Positions 8,889 through 16,246 of a DNA stretch of 18,829 nt are shown piece by piece; positions within the stretch are counted from its first letter, which is position 1, and each line of letters begins with the position of its first letter. The position numbers and the translations under genes are program-made. Below the pieces are notes generated by a model. The model was given only the letters and a program-made list of their open reading frames with translations. It searched no databases and was not told the origin of the DNA. The DNA comes from CAZTWC01 sp964617105 [NCBI: uncultured Myxococcia bacterium] (GTDB taxonomy: Bacteria; CAZTWC01). The DNA lies in assembly GCA_964617105.1 (NCBI GenBank), contig CAZTWC010000044.1:1-18829 (forward strand), written 5' to 3'.

Positions 8889-8931
8889 GACAAGATTTTT
8901 ACCATGTCCAAATCCAAATGGGGAAGAGAAG

Positions 8932-9348
8932 ATGAGAATCAAATCGAGAATTGTAGACAATGATATTGTGGTGATGGAACTGGCAGGAAGTTTCAATTTC
9001 GCCTCTACAACCAAATTCGCGGAGGAGAGAAAGAGATATACCGGCCTGAACTATAAATATTTCGTTATCGATTTCCACAAGGTGAATCGGGTGGAGTCAG
9101 TAGGCTTCAGAGAACTTTTAATCCTGTTGAACCACATCCGTGAACATAAGGGCGAATTCGTCTTTTGCGATATGTCCGATTTTCTCTCTTACTGCTTTGA
9201 ATCTTTGGGGATTAAAAAAATTATCAAATACTGCCTGGTTCAACAGGGAGCAATTGATTACATCCAAACCCAAAAACAGACCAAACCTGAATTGGTGACG
9301 GCAAAAGTCACAAATGCCAGGGTCTTTCAGCAGACTCACGCCTTATAA
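8932..9348 (+). CDS. STAS-domain protein (anti-sigma-factor-antagonist-like)
   Basis: A 138-residue cytoplasmic protein, nearly all one STAS domain (about 1-112) with a short polar tail. The fold pattern is a first beta strand, then the hydrophobic strand YFVIDFHKV (43-51), followed by the loop V54-E55-S56-V57-G58 where SpoIIAA-type antagonists have M-D-S-S-G. By that alignment the phospho-accepting serine (Ser58 in B. subtilis SpoIIAA) is Val57 here, while the preceding serine is kept as Ser56. Classic switching by phosphorylation may therefore be lost or moved. GGGGAAGAG just before the ATG is a good ribosome-binding site. No anti-sigma kinase or sigma factor gene is adjacent. The convergent neighbour is a transporter distantly related to SulP permeases, which often carry STAS domains, but nothing shows that the two work together. 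Confidence 0.85.
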   Translation: MRIKSRIVDNDIVVMELAGSFNFASTTKFAEERKRYTGLNYKYFVIDFHKVNRVESVGFRELLILLNHIREHKGEFVFCDMSDFLSYCFESLGIKKIIKYCLVQQGAIDYIQTQKQTKPELVTAKVTNARVFQQTHAL

Positions 9349-9420
9349 CTTCAGTTGACTACAAGAGCAGCCAATCAATCCACAGTTATATTCTAGCGGC
9401 TCTCAATTATCACATCATAC

Positions 9421-10626
9421 TTACAGATGCAACGCCTTCAATTTAGTATACTTGAAAAGGTAAGCCACCACTATACCAATGCCAAAACCAACCGCTAAAT
9501 TAGTGGCTAGTGAGACTCCCAGCATCACTATTACTACAAACAGGTCCAGGCGCTCTTTGACGTCCATAATCATCATGGCCAATTGGACGCCGGCAAAGCA
9601 AAGCAGGGCTCCCAGAATCGAAAACGGTAATAATTTAAAAATACCTATAGCCATATCTCCAAACATAGTGGCAACGGCGAGAAAAATAGCACCTATGATT
9701 AAATTAGAGCCAGCAGTCCTGGCGCCGAAACGATAGTGGGCTGCCAATCCGCCGGCGCCGTGACACAACGGCATGCCGCCCAAAAAACCGGTCATAATAT
9801 TCATTAGCCCCATTGAGATGGCCAGCGCTCGCGGGGTGCAGCGCTTTGATAGGTCCGGGCCAAAATATTCGCGGGTTAAATCGGTCTGAGCCACCACTGC
9901 GTTTCCTATGGTCATGGGAATCTGCGGTAAAGCCAGGGCAGTTAATCCAATAACAATTTCTGATGCGCCTGGCCATCCAGAAAACAAGGGCTGGGGCAGA
10001 TACAGACCAAAATGAATCCCATCTAGATTACGCCAACCTCCCAGCAAAACACCTGCCATAGATCCACCAATAACTACTACCAGGGCGGCTGGGACCATCC
10101 GGTTTTCCAAAAGGACAAAAATCAAAACCACTGCCGCCAACCCCAGGATAACCCCAAGAGAAACCGGACCCAGGTAGGTAGTGGTTAGCAAATATTCAAC
10201 ACTTCCGGGACCCACCGGCAAATTGGTCTCTCCCAGTATGAGTTTGACCCCCTGGGTGAATAAAAGTATACCGGTGACTAGTTGGACACCTCGAATTGTC
10301 GACTTGGGCACTATCTTGCCTACCAAAGTTATCAAGCCGGTTATGGCCAAAAGGAGCAATAGCCCACTGATCCACAAAGCAGAAATTGATATTTGCTCTG
10401 GACTGGCAGCGCTGGCAATAGCATAGGCACCAATCACCTTCATGGGCTGAACAGGAACGGTGATTCGAAAATATAAGCCACTTAGAATGTAAAACCAACC
10501 AATACAGAAAAAAACCGCCGTGGAATCCAGGCCGTTCAAGAGGATCATCCCAAAAGCCAAAGGTAGAAGTGTCCCCAGATCACCAAGAGAACCCGCCACT
10601 TCTTGCCGATTAAAACGAAGATTCAA
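9421..10626 (-). CDS. MOT1-type molybdate/sulfate transporter
   Basis: A 401-residue inner-membrane permease with about ten to twelve hydrophobic helices. Two family signatures identify it: GSLGDLGTLLPLAFG near the N-terminus (12-26) and GGMPLCHGAGGLAAHYRFG (283-301). Both are typical of MOT1-like putative sulfate/molybdate transporters (the MFS_MOT1 group, related to SulP), which import molybdate or a similar oxyanion. No C-terminal STAS domain is fused. The start codon is TTG at 10624-10626, supported by GGAG seven bases upstream and by the fit of MNLRFNRQEVAGSLGDLG to the family N-terminus. A TATAAT box and a palindrome lie directly upstream, so it probably has its own regulated promoter rather than being read through from the TPR gene 74 bases before it. 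The substrate is inferred from the family only. Confidence 0.88.
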   Translation of the reverse strand: MNLRFNRQEVAGSLGDLGTLLPLAFGMILLNGLDSTAVFFCIGWFYILSGLYFRITVPVQPMKVIGAYAIASAASPEQISISALWISGLLLLLAITGLITLVGKIVPKSTIRGVQLVTGILLFTQGVKLILGETNLPVGPGSVEYLLTTTYLGPVSLGVILGLAAVVLIFVLLENRMVPAALVVVIGGSMAGVLLGGWRNLDGIHFGLYLPQPLFSGWPGASEIVIGLTALALPQIPMTIGNAVVAQTDLTREYFGPDLSKRCTPRALAISMGLMNIMTGFLGGMPLCHGAGGLAAHYRFGARTAGSNLIIGAIFLAVATMFGDMAIGIFKLLPFSILGALLCFAGVQLAMMIMDVKERLDLFVVIVMLGVSLATNLAVGFGIGIVVAYLFKYTKLKALHL

Positions 10627-10669
10627 TTAGAAACTCCCGTCTATCAATAAAAAAATAGTAATTATTCAG

Positions 10670-10698
10670 ATTATATCGATTTGCAGTAATACTGCCCT
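10670..10698 (-). promoter_or_regulatory. Promoter of the transporter gene with an embedded operator-like palindrome
   Basis: On the minus strand a perfect TATAAT (10675-10670) stands about 44 bases before the TTG start. Seventeen bases further upstream is AGGGCA (10698-10693), a weak -35. The spacer contains the inverted repeat GCAGTA-T-TACTGC (10683-10695), whose 6-base arms flank a single central base. The gap is too small for an RNA hairpin, so a protein-binding site is more likely. A repressor bound there would block RNA polymerase. Confidence 0.5.
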
Positions 10699-10700
10699 TA

Positions 10701-11660
10701 CTAATAAATGCTGATAAACAAAGCACCCTGCCCCATAGAGCGCTCCTTTTCTAATAACATATAAGCCGCTATACTACTGCTCAGCGCTGCCACCCCAACA
10801 ACCGACCAAAACCACCACTTATTATAGATCGGTTCCAACTTCACTATGGGCTTTTCCCCTTTGGAGGAGGGAACCACTTTTACCTGAAAGGGCTGCTTCT
10901 GGTTGCCACAAAGAGCGGGTACATTGTCCAGGTTGTCAATGGAAACAATATAATAGGAGAATAGCGGCGGGGATATTTGTTGACCAGGAATCACCGCCTG
11001 AAATAAATTATTATCCAGTTTTGCCATTATTTTTTTCTGATATTTTTGTTCCTCTTTGGTTCTGTACTTAACCATTGCCTCTTTTACGCCGCTTTTATCT
11101 CTTATTTTGGCCGATATTTTCAACTCCTCCCCTGCCTGCCCCAAAGGAACCGGTGTATGCTCTATCCGGGGAGAAAAAATATCTTCCATGGTTTCCCGGG
11201 CTTCATTAAAAGTATGGACAATCTTGGGGGAAAACATTTTTTCATCCAACACCATTTCCGGTGAAAAACGGAGAGTATTGGAGAAAGCCGCCACTGCCTG
11301 TTGGTGTTCACCCAATCCCAGGTGACACCTGCCAACTAAAAAATAGATGGCAGCAATAATCTCCCGGCCGGCTTTATCCTCTTGCGGCTCAACCGTTTCG
11401 ATCTTTTTCAACCCCACCAGAGCCTGCTGGTACTCCAACAATTCTAACAACTCCTTACCCTTATCATAAATAACCTGCAGATCCTTAAACCCCTTTGCTT
11501 TCGTATTTACACTGCCACTTTCTTTAGCAGCATCTGTTGCCACCTCCCTGAAAACCTCTTTTGGAGTTTCCCCCGGGACCTCCTCCTGAGCCAAACTCAC
11601 ATTAGCCAGTAGTAACAAAAGATAAATATAAGGAATAAAACGAATAATTTGTGGACTCAT
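10701..11660 (-). CDS. Exported TPR/Ig-like protein with C-terminal membrane anchor
   Basis: About 319 residues. An N-terminal signal peptide (IIRFIPYIYLLLLLANVSLA) probably ends at SLA. A tetratricopeptide-like helical region follows (about 64-140, including YFLVGRCHLGLGEHQQAVAAF). A beta-rich Ig/fibronectin-like domain spans about 164-265 (the ISAKIRDKSGVKEAMVKYR and FSYYIVSIDNLDN segments). One transmembrane helix lies near the end (KWWFWSVVGVAALSSSIAAYML), with a short tail. The bulk of the protein should be periplasmic. I favour the ATG at 11660; an in-frame TTG at 11678 would overlap the kinase stop as TTGA and add six residues. Either way the gene follows the kinase directly on the same strand and was probably co-expressed with it. 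It may be a partner, sensor or envelope target of the kinase. I do not recognise a named family for the whole protein. Confidence 0.75.
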   Translation of the reverse strand: MSPQIIRFIPYIYLLLLLANVSLAQEEVPGETPKEVFREVATDAAKESGSVNTKAKGFKDLQVIYDKGKELLELLEYQQALVGLKKIETVEPQEDKAGREIIAAIYFLVGRCHLGLGEHQQAVAAFSNTLRFSPEMVLDEKMFSPKIVHTFNEARETMEDIFSPRIEHTPVPLGQAGEELKISAKIRDKSGVKEAMVKYRTKEEQKYQKKIMAKLDNNLFQAVIPGQQISPPLFSYYIVSIDNLDNVPALCGNQKQPFQVKVVPSSKGEKPIVKLEPIYNKWWFWSVVGVAALSSSIAAYMLLEKERSMGQGALFISIY

Positions 11661-11674
11661 TTGTTCTTTAAAAC

Positions 11675-13606
11675 TCAATCTTTTTTGGCAATTATGGTAA
11701 TCAATTTCAAATTGAGTTTATACTCTTTCTTTTTAATGGGGCAATAAAAATTCAATACTTTATAAAAAGGCAACGGACCTTTCATGGTCATGGGAGTAGC
11801 CCCCAAAACCCGATCATTCTGCCGTAACTCGCTCCAGGGAGAAGTATCTACAGCCAATCTGACCAGAATCGATCTATCCTGGTTATCCTGGTTGCTAATT
11901 TTAAAACTTCCCTTTAGTCTAATAACAAAATCCCCCTCATTGTTTTTCATTGACATAAAAAAGGGTTGTCCTTTTTGAATGGTGATGGACACCGGAGTAG
12001 AGTCATGTTTTTGTCCATTGACACTTGCCGTTAGCCAGGGTTGGGCCTCTGCGATTATCTTTATGGGGTTTATCTCTGGAGGGGGTGTTACTTTGACCCT
12101 ATCTGCATTCTCTTTTTGAATTTCTTCCTTTCCCGGAGCCGCCACTTTATTTGAGGCCACTACCAGGGGCGCCTTTTTCTTTACCTTTCCGAATAGTCTT
12201 TGAGGTTTCTTTTCCTCTCTCCGGTTTACTGGTAAATTTTCCAGATTTTTATTAACGGCTTTCTCTTCCAGGCTTTTTGTCTTTTTAGTTTTATCTAATG
12301 AGCCTCCGGTTTCCACCTCCCGGGCATTCTCTTGGGGGGAGATGCTGACCACTTTGGAAGTATCCATCTTCTGAACGATCTCTTTAGGCTCCGAACGCCC
12401 TAACTCCTTATGGGGGTTTCCTTCATCCTTTTGAGTTAAAACATCAAACATTGATATCAATGAAATCATCAACACCCCTGCTAAAATGGCATAAACCTTT
12501 AATTTAGACTTTTGGGGCATTTTTTGTATGGGAGGGCTCTCAACCGGTGTATCAATCTTGCTTCTGCTTCCCTGGATAGTCGCCGGTATTGCCACCGAAG
12601 TTTCAACCGAAGAAATCCTGGTCGACACGGAGGACACCTCCCCCATCCCTATTTCCTCAATGACACTATTAGCTTCTTCTGCCTCTCTCTGTAAATCCTC
12701 GGCCAGATTATTTTTCAAAAACTGATAGAGAGAAATGGCGTTGCCCTGGATATTTTTATGGTGGCAATAGGTGTCTAACTCCTCTAAAAACTCCTGTGCA
12801 TTCTGAAATCGTTCCCAGGATGAATATTTTATGCTCTTGAGAATAATACTTTCCAATTCTGGTTCCAGGTGCTTGTTGTAGTAGCACAAGGGTTTAATCT
12901 CACCTGAACGGTTCTGTTGTAAAGTAATAAAAGAGCCGGTTTCCGAAAATAGTTTTATCCCGGTGAGCAACTCATACCCCACCACTCCCAAAGCATACAG
13001 GTCACTTCTATGGTCAACTTCCACACCGGTAAACTGCTCAGGAGACATGTAGGCTAATTTACCCTTTATGGTCCCCTCCATGGTGTGAGAGATAAAAGTG
13101 GTTGACTTAGCAATGCCAAAATCGGTAATTTTCACATCGCCCTGTGTGGAAATCAAAATATTCTGGGGGCTGATATCCCGGTGAATAAGACCAAGTTGAT
13201 TACCTTCTAAATCTTCGGTATTATAAGCATAATGAAGACCGCTACATACACTGCGCAAAATATGGATCACATCACCTACTGGTAATTGCAGACCTTGACG
13301 GCTCAGGTAATTGATCAGTTTCATAAGATCAATACCCTGGACATACTCCATAACCATATACAGAGTATCTCCCCAAAAACCGTAATCATAAACCTGAGTA
13401 ATATTACTGTGGTTGAGAAAGGCGGCTAACCGAGCCTCCCGATTGAACATCTCCCGAAACTCTTCGGATGCGGCCAAATGAGGAAGCATTTTCTTCAATA
13501 CCACCTTTTTAGCAAACCCTCCTGGTCCAGTTCGATGAGCCAGAAATATCTCCGCCATTCCACCGACAGCCAATCGATTTAATATTGTATAATCACCAAT
13601 CTGCAA
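11675..13606 (-). CDS. Transmembrane serine/threonine protein kinase with PEGA-like repeats
   Basis: A 643-residue kinase. The catalytic domain is residues about 5-280: glycine-rich loop LAVGGMAEIF (12-21), ATP-binding Lys38 in VVLKK, helix C Glu57, HRDISPQN (142-149, catalytic Asp144 and Asn149), DFG (162-164) and MSPEQ (187-191). The usual Lys of HRDxKxxN is Ser146, as is common in Myxococcota-type kinases. A linker leads to one transmembrane helix (about 371-390). A long Lys/Glu/Pro-rich spacer follows, then two PEGA-like units (about 522-567 and 586-637, with VNGQKHDSTPVSI and NDRVLGATPMTM). The kinase should face the cytoplasm and the PEGA part the periplasm. The TTG start at 13606 has AGGT 8-11 bases upstream, and the reading begins where the kinase fold begins; no ATG precedes the glycine loop. 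The downstream TPR/Ig-like gene overlaps or nearly overlaps it. Substrates are unknown. Confidence 0.93.
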   Translation of the reverse strand: MQIGDYTILNRLAVGGMAEIFLAHRTGPGGFAKKVVLKKMLPHLAASEEFREMFNREARLAAFLNHSNITQVYDYGFWGDTLYMVMEYVQGIDLMKLINYLSRQGLQLPVGDVIHILRSVCSGLHYAYNTEDLEGNQLGLIHRDISPQNILISTQGDVKITDFGIAKSTTFISHTMEGTIKGKLAYMSPEQFTGVEVDHRSDLYALGVVGYELLTGIKLFSETGSFITLQQNRSGEIKPLCYYNKHLEPELESIILKSIKYSSWERFQNAQEFLEELDTYCHHKNIQGNAISLYQFLKNNLAEDLQREAEEANSVIEEIGMGEVSSVSTRISSVETSVAIPATIQGSRSKIDTPVESPPIQKMPQKSKLKVYAILAGVLMISLISMFDVLTQKDEGNPHKELGRSEPKEIVQKMDTSKVVSISPQENAREVETGGSLDKTKKTKSLEEKAVNKNLENLPVNRREEKKPQRLFGKVKKKAPLVVASNKVAAPGKEEIQKENADRVKVTPPPEINPIKIIAEAQPWLTASVNGQKHDSTPVSITIQKGQPFFMSMKNNEGDFVIRLKGSFKISNQDNQDRSILVRLAVDTSPWSELRQNDRVLGATPMTMKGPLPFYKVLNFYCPIKKKEYKLNLKLITIIAKKD

Positions 13607-13642
13607 TTAATTAGACCTGTTTTAAAAGAAATTTAAATATTG

Positions 13643-13671
13643 TATAAAAAGACCATCTTATGATATCATAA
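13643..13671 (+). promoter_or_regulatory. Divergent control region with a 14-base perfect palindrome
   Basis: The 150-base gap between the kinase gene (minus strand) and the PQQ-like gene (plus strand) contains TTATGATATCATAA (13658-13671), a perfect palindrome. On the plus strand a TATAAA box (13643-13648) lies just before it, putting the palindrome at about +3 to +16 of that possible promoter. On the minus strand TATACA (13646-13641) could serve the kinase gene, with the palindrome reaching its -35 region. One regulator could thus act on both genes. The -35 matches are poor on both strands. Confidence 0.35.
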
Positions 13672-13756
13672 CTCGCAATGAATATCTCAAAAAAAGTCGT
13701 AAATGAGACTTCCAGAAGGAGCAAACATCATAATTTAACGCAAATAAAGAGGCAGT

Positions 13757-15031
13757 ATGAAAAAGTGGCATAAAAAACTGGGGATTTTAATCAGCTGTTT
13801 TTTTATCCTAATCAACTTAAATTCCTTTTCTCTGGCCAAAGGCAAAAAAAAGAAAAGCCCAACAAAAAAACTCTGGGAATTTGACGTAGAAAATGGAGTA
13901 ATTAATCAACCGGTTTTTGACCATCGGGGAAATATTTTTCTTTCAGTGGATTCCGGCCTGGACGGCAAGTTAATATCCCTGTCTAAACATGGAAAAAAAA
14001 GATGGGAATTTGCCACCAAAGGGAGGCTTCTCGCCCCTCCGGCTATCGGCAAAAAAAACCAACTATATATTGGAGATGCTGGTGATTACTCTTTTAGTTC
14101 ACCAGAAAAATCTGGAAACAGTATCTATGCATTGAAAAAAGGGAAATTGCAGTGGACCTTTACAGTTGGAGGCAATATAAAAACCGCCCCCTTATACCTG
14201 TCCCCAGATTTAGTGGTGGTTGGAGCCATAGACGGCTACCTGTACGCCCTCACCCCGGGAAATTGTTTAAAAGGGGACAAGAATCATTCGGCAGGTACTT
14301 ACATAGAGCAAGAAACCAAATTCGGTTATGACCGGAAAAAAATCGATGACCCCCATAAGTGTCTAAAATGGCAACTCAATTTGAATGGTAAAATTACCAC
14401 CCTCAAAAAAGCGGTGGATAATTCGGTTATCTATGCACTGGAGAGTGAAACCAATAGTGTGTATGCTATAAATTTAGAGGGAAAAAAACTCTGGCAATTT
14501 AGTTTGCCTGGAAGCCATATCTACCACATTGCTAATGGTTGCGATCATAGTGTCTATCTGGCGGCAGGCAAACTAATCGCCATTGATGGAAAAGGAAAAA
14601 AACTCTGGGAGTGGGCGGCGGCAGATGTGGAGTTGGCCGGAATCTCCCAACCCTTGACTGTGGACAGTAAAGGAAACGTGCTGGTGGGGTTTGAAGATTA
14701 TTCTCTAGACAGTACCAGTTATTACCTATATGCCATTGGCAGCAAGGGAAAGTTGAGTTGGAGCCATAAAGTCACAGGGAAAATAAAATATAATTCAGCC
14801 GTGGATACAGCTGGCAATACCATTGTGGGCACAAAAAAGAATATGCTCTTTGCTACTGACCATAGGGGTAACGGTCTCTGGCAGGTGGAATTGAATAACG
14901 AGCCCATAGGCAAACCAGTGCTGACCAGCCGAGGCAAGATGCTGATTACCCTCTATAATCATAAAGTAATTATGTTCAAGTCTAACTTGAAAAAACCAGA
15001 TATTTGTAAATCCCCCGGCAAGAAAAAGTAG
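13757..15031 (+). CDS. Exported PQQ-like beta-propeller protein
   Basis: A 424-residue protein with a signal peptide (1-27, ending SFSLA) and a Lys-rich start of the mature chain. The body is a set of roughly eight PQQ-type blades, recognisable by recurring W-containing strands and inner strands: KKLWEFDVENG (38-48), KRWEFATKG, LQWTFTVGG, LKWQLNLNG, KLWQFSLPG, KLWEWAAAD, LSWSHKVTG, GLWQVELNN. Each is followed by a strand such as NIFLSVD, LVVVGAIDGYLYAL or TIVGT. The dehydrogenase active-site and heme motifs of quinoproteins are not seen, so it is more likely a periplasmic or surface structural/binding protein than an enzyme. GAGG (13750-13753) gives a plausible ribosome-binding site close to the ATG. 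It is followed 50 bases later by the cyclic-nucleotide-binding gene on the same strand and may share its transcript. The ligand is unknown. Confidence 0.85.
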   Translation: MKKWHKKLGILISCFFILINLNSFSLAKGKKKKSPTKKLWEFDVENGVINQPVFDHRGNIFLSVDSGLDGKLISLSKHGKKRWEFATKGRLLAPPAIGKKNQLYIGDAGDYSFSSPEKSGNSIYALKKGKLQWTFTVGGNIKTAPLYLSPDLVVVGAIDGYLYALTPGNCLKGDKNHSAGTYIEQETKFGYDRKKIDDPHKCLKWQLNLNGKITTLKKAVDNSVIYALESETNSVYAINLEGKKLWQFSLPGSHIYHIANGCDHSVYLAAGKLIAIDGKGKKLWEWAAADVELAGISQPLTVDSKGNVLVGFEDYSLDSTSYYLYAIGSKGKLSWSHKVTGKIKYNSAVDTAGNTIVGTKKNMLFATDHRGNGLWQVELNNEPIGKPVLTSRGKMLITLYNHKVIMFKSNLKKPDICKSPGKKK

Positions 15032-15081
15032 CAGGGGGCAAACTCTTTTTCGGAAAAAACCAAACGAAAAGGGCGTACCCA

Positions 15082-16218
15082 ATGAACTATTATAATATCC
15101 AATATTTTCCAGCCGGATCCACGATATTCAGAGAAGGCAACGAAGGAAATACCGCGTTTGTAATCAAAAAAGGCAAGGTGGAAATTTCCAAAGTGTTTGG
15201 CAGTAAAAGAGTTATTCTCGACCTATTCTCCCAGGGGTCAATATTCGGCGAAATGGCCCTCCTGGTTGACACCACCAGAACTGCCACTGCCACCGCTGTA
15301 GAAGACAGTGAACTGATAGTGATCAGCAAACGGCAACTTGACGATGTGCTAAACGAAGCACCGTCTCTTACCAAGACCCTGATTGTTTCCCTGGTGGAGC
15401 GTCTTAAAAATACCTCAAAAAAAGTTAATATTCTTAATAGCGACAACATTTTTTACAGCATCTGCCATATTTTAGCCATCTTATTTGAAAACAGTGAAAA
15501 TGAAGATCATTCGGTTAGTTTTCAAACCATCAGAGCCACTATTAAAAATATCCTCACTATCACCGAAATGGAGTTGCGCAGTATTATCGATAAACTGGTC
15601 GCTCTCAACTTGATTGAAAAAATTAAAGGCCCCAAGTCCCAGATAACCCTTCGCCTCTTAGATCAAGAAAATTTTATTACCAAAGTTCGACGTTTTCTCA
15701 AGGAGTTCTCTAGTTCAATGCCAAATTATCAAAACCAGATTACTGAAATGCTAGACCTGGTTGATATCGCCAAGTTGGTTGAAGTAGAGGAGGACAAAAT
15801 TCTAGCCAAAATTGCCAGTGGTGAATTCCCCAAAGAAATTTGCCTGTTTCCCAGGACCGCTTTCACAAAATGGATCGAAGAGGTGGGTAAAGACTCCTTT
15901 GATAAAAAATTTCGCCGGCGCAAAAAAGTGGAAGATTTTTGTGAATTAGCCGACATTATGTATGTCGACAACAACACCCTGCGGCAAGTATTGGGAACCA
16001 TTGACGTTTACAAATTATCCCGACTGATGAAAGACGCGGAAGACGAAATTGCCAAAAAAATAAAAAACTGCCTTTCCACCAAGGTAAAGGCCACTTTGGA
16101 AGAAGAGATCAAATATGTGGAAGAAGTTGACCCCCTAGAATTTGAAGATTATGAGGATGAACTGATCAATATGATTAAGGCTATTAAACTACAAAAAACT
16201 CCGCCCATTCAGGACTAG
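15082..16218 (+). CDS. Cyclic-nucleotide-binding protein with HTH segments and FliG-C-like tail
   Basis: A 378-residue cytoplasmic protein. Residues 5-115 are a Crp-type cyclic-nucleotide-binding domain with an intact phosphate-binding cassette (F55-G56-E57-M58-A59-L60, then T65-R66-T67-A68), so cAMP or cGMP binding is expected. Residues about 120-192 look like a winged helix (SFQTIRATIKNILTITEMEL, then a wing near LIEKIKGPKSQITLRLL). Residues about 222-268 resemble an excisionase/MerR-type HTH (DIAKLVEVEEDKILAKIASG, then FPRTAFTKWIEE). Residues about 283-370 align by eye to the FliG C-terminal domain without gaps: K317, K334 and E341/E342 fall on E. coli FliG K264, R281 and D288/D289, while R297 is D350. 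The EHPQ motif of the FliG middle domain is not seen. The ribosome-binding site is weak. The adjacent cyclase gene suggests a local messenger circuit. The sensor domain is certain, the FliG likeness fairly strong, and the function unknown. Confidence 0.88.
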   Translation: MNYYNIQYFPAGSTIFREGNEGNTAFVIKKGKVEISKVFGSKRVILDLFSQGSIFGEMALLVDTTRTATATAVEDSELIVISKRQLDDVLNEAPSLTKTLIVSLVERLKNTSKKVNILNSDNIFYSICHILAILFENSENEDHSVSFQTIRATIKNILTITEMELRSIIDKLVALNLIEKIKGPKSQITLRLLDQENFITKVRRFLKEFSSSMPNYQNQITEMLDLVDIAKLVEVEEDKILAKIASGEFPKEICLFPRTAFTKWIEEVGKDSFDKKFRRRKKVEDFCELADIMYVDNNTLRQVLGTIDVYKLSRLMKDAEDEIAKKIKNCLSTKVKATLEEEIKYVEEVDPLEFEDYEDELINMIKAIKLQKTPPIQD

Positions 16219-16246
16219 ATCCTATAGAAATGTTTCATAAAACAAT

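Noticed and set aside
9364-9403. Possible two-way terminator between the convergent STAS and transporter genes (AGAGCAGC with GCGGCTCT).
   Set aside because: The stem has a mismatch, the loop is about 24 bases and there is no T run on either side.
9479-9736. Plus-strand open frame opposite the transporter gene.
   Set aside because: It lies wholly inside the well-supported minus-strand permease gene and its protein has no recognisable features.
8932-10626. STAS protein and MOT1-type transporter as a functional pair, by analogy with SulP-STAS fusions.
   Set aside because: The genes are convergent, so not an operon, and MOT1-type proteins normally work without a STAS domain. Proximity alone is not evidence.
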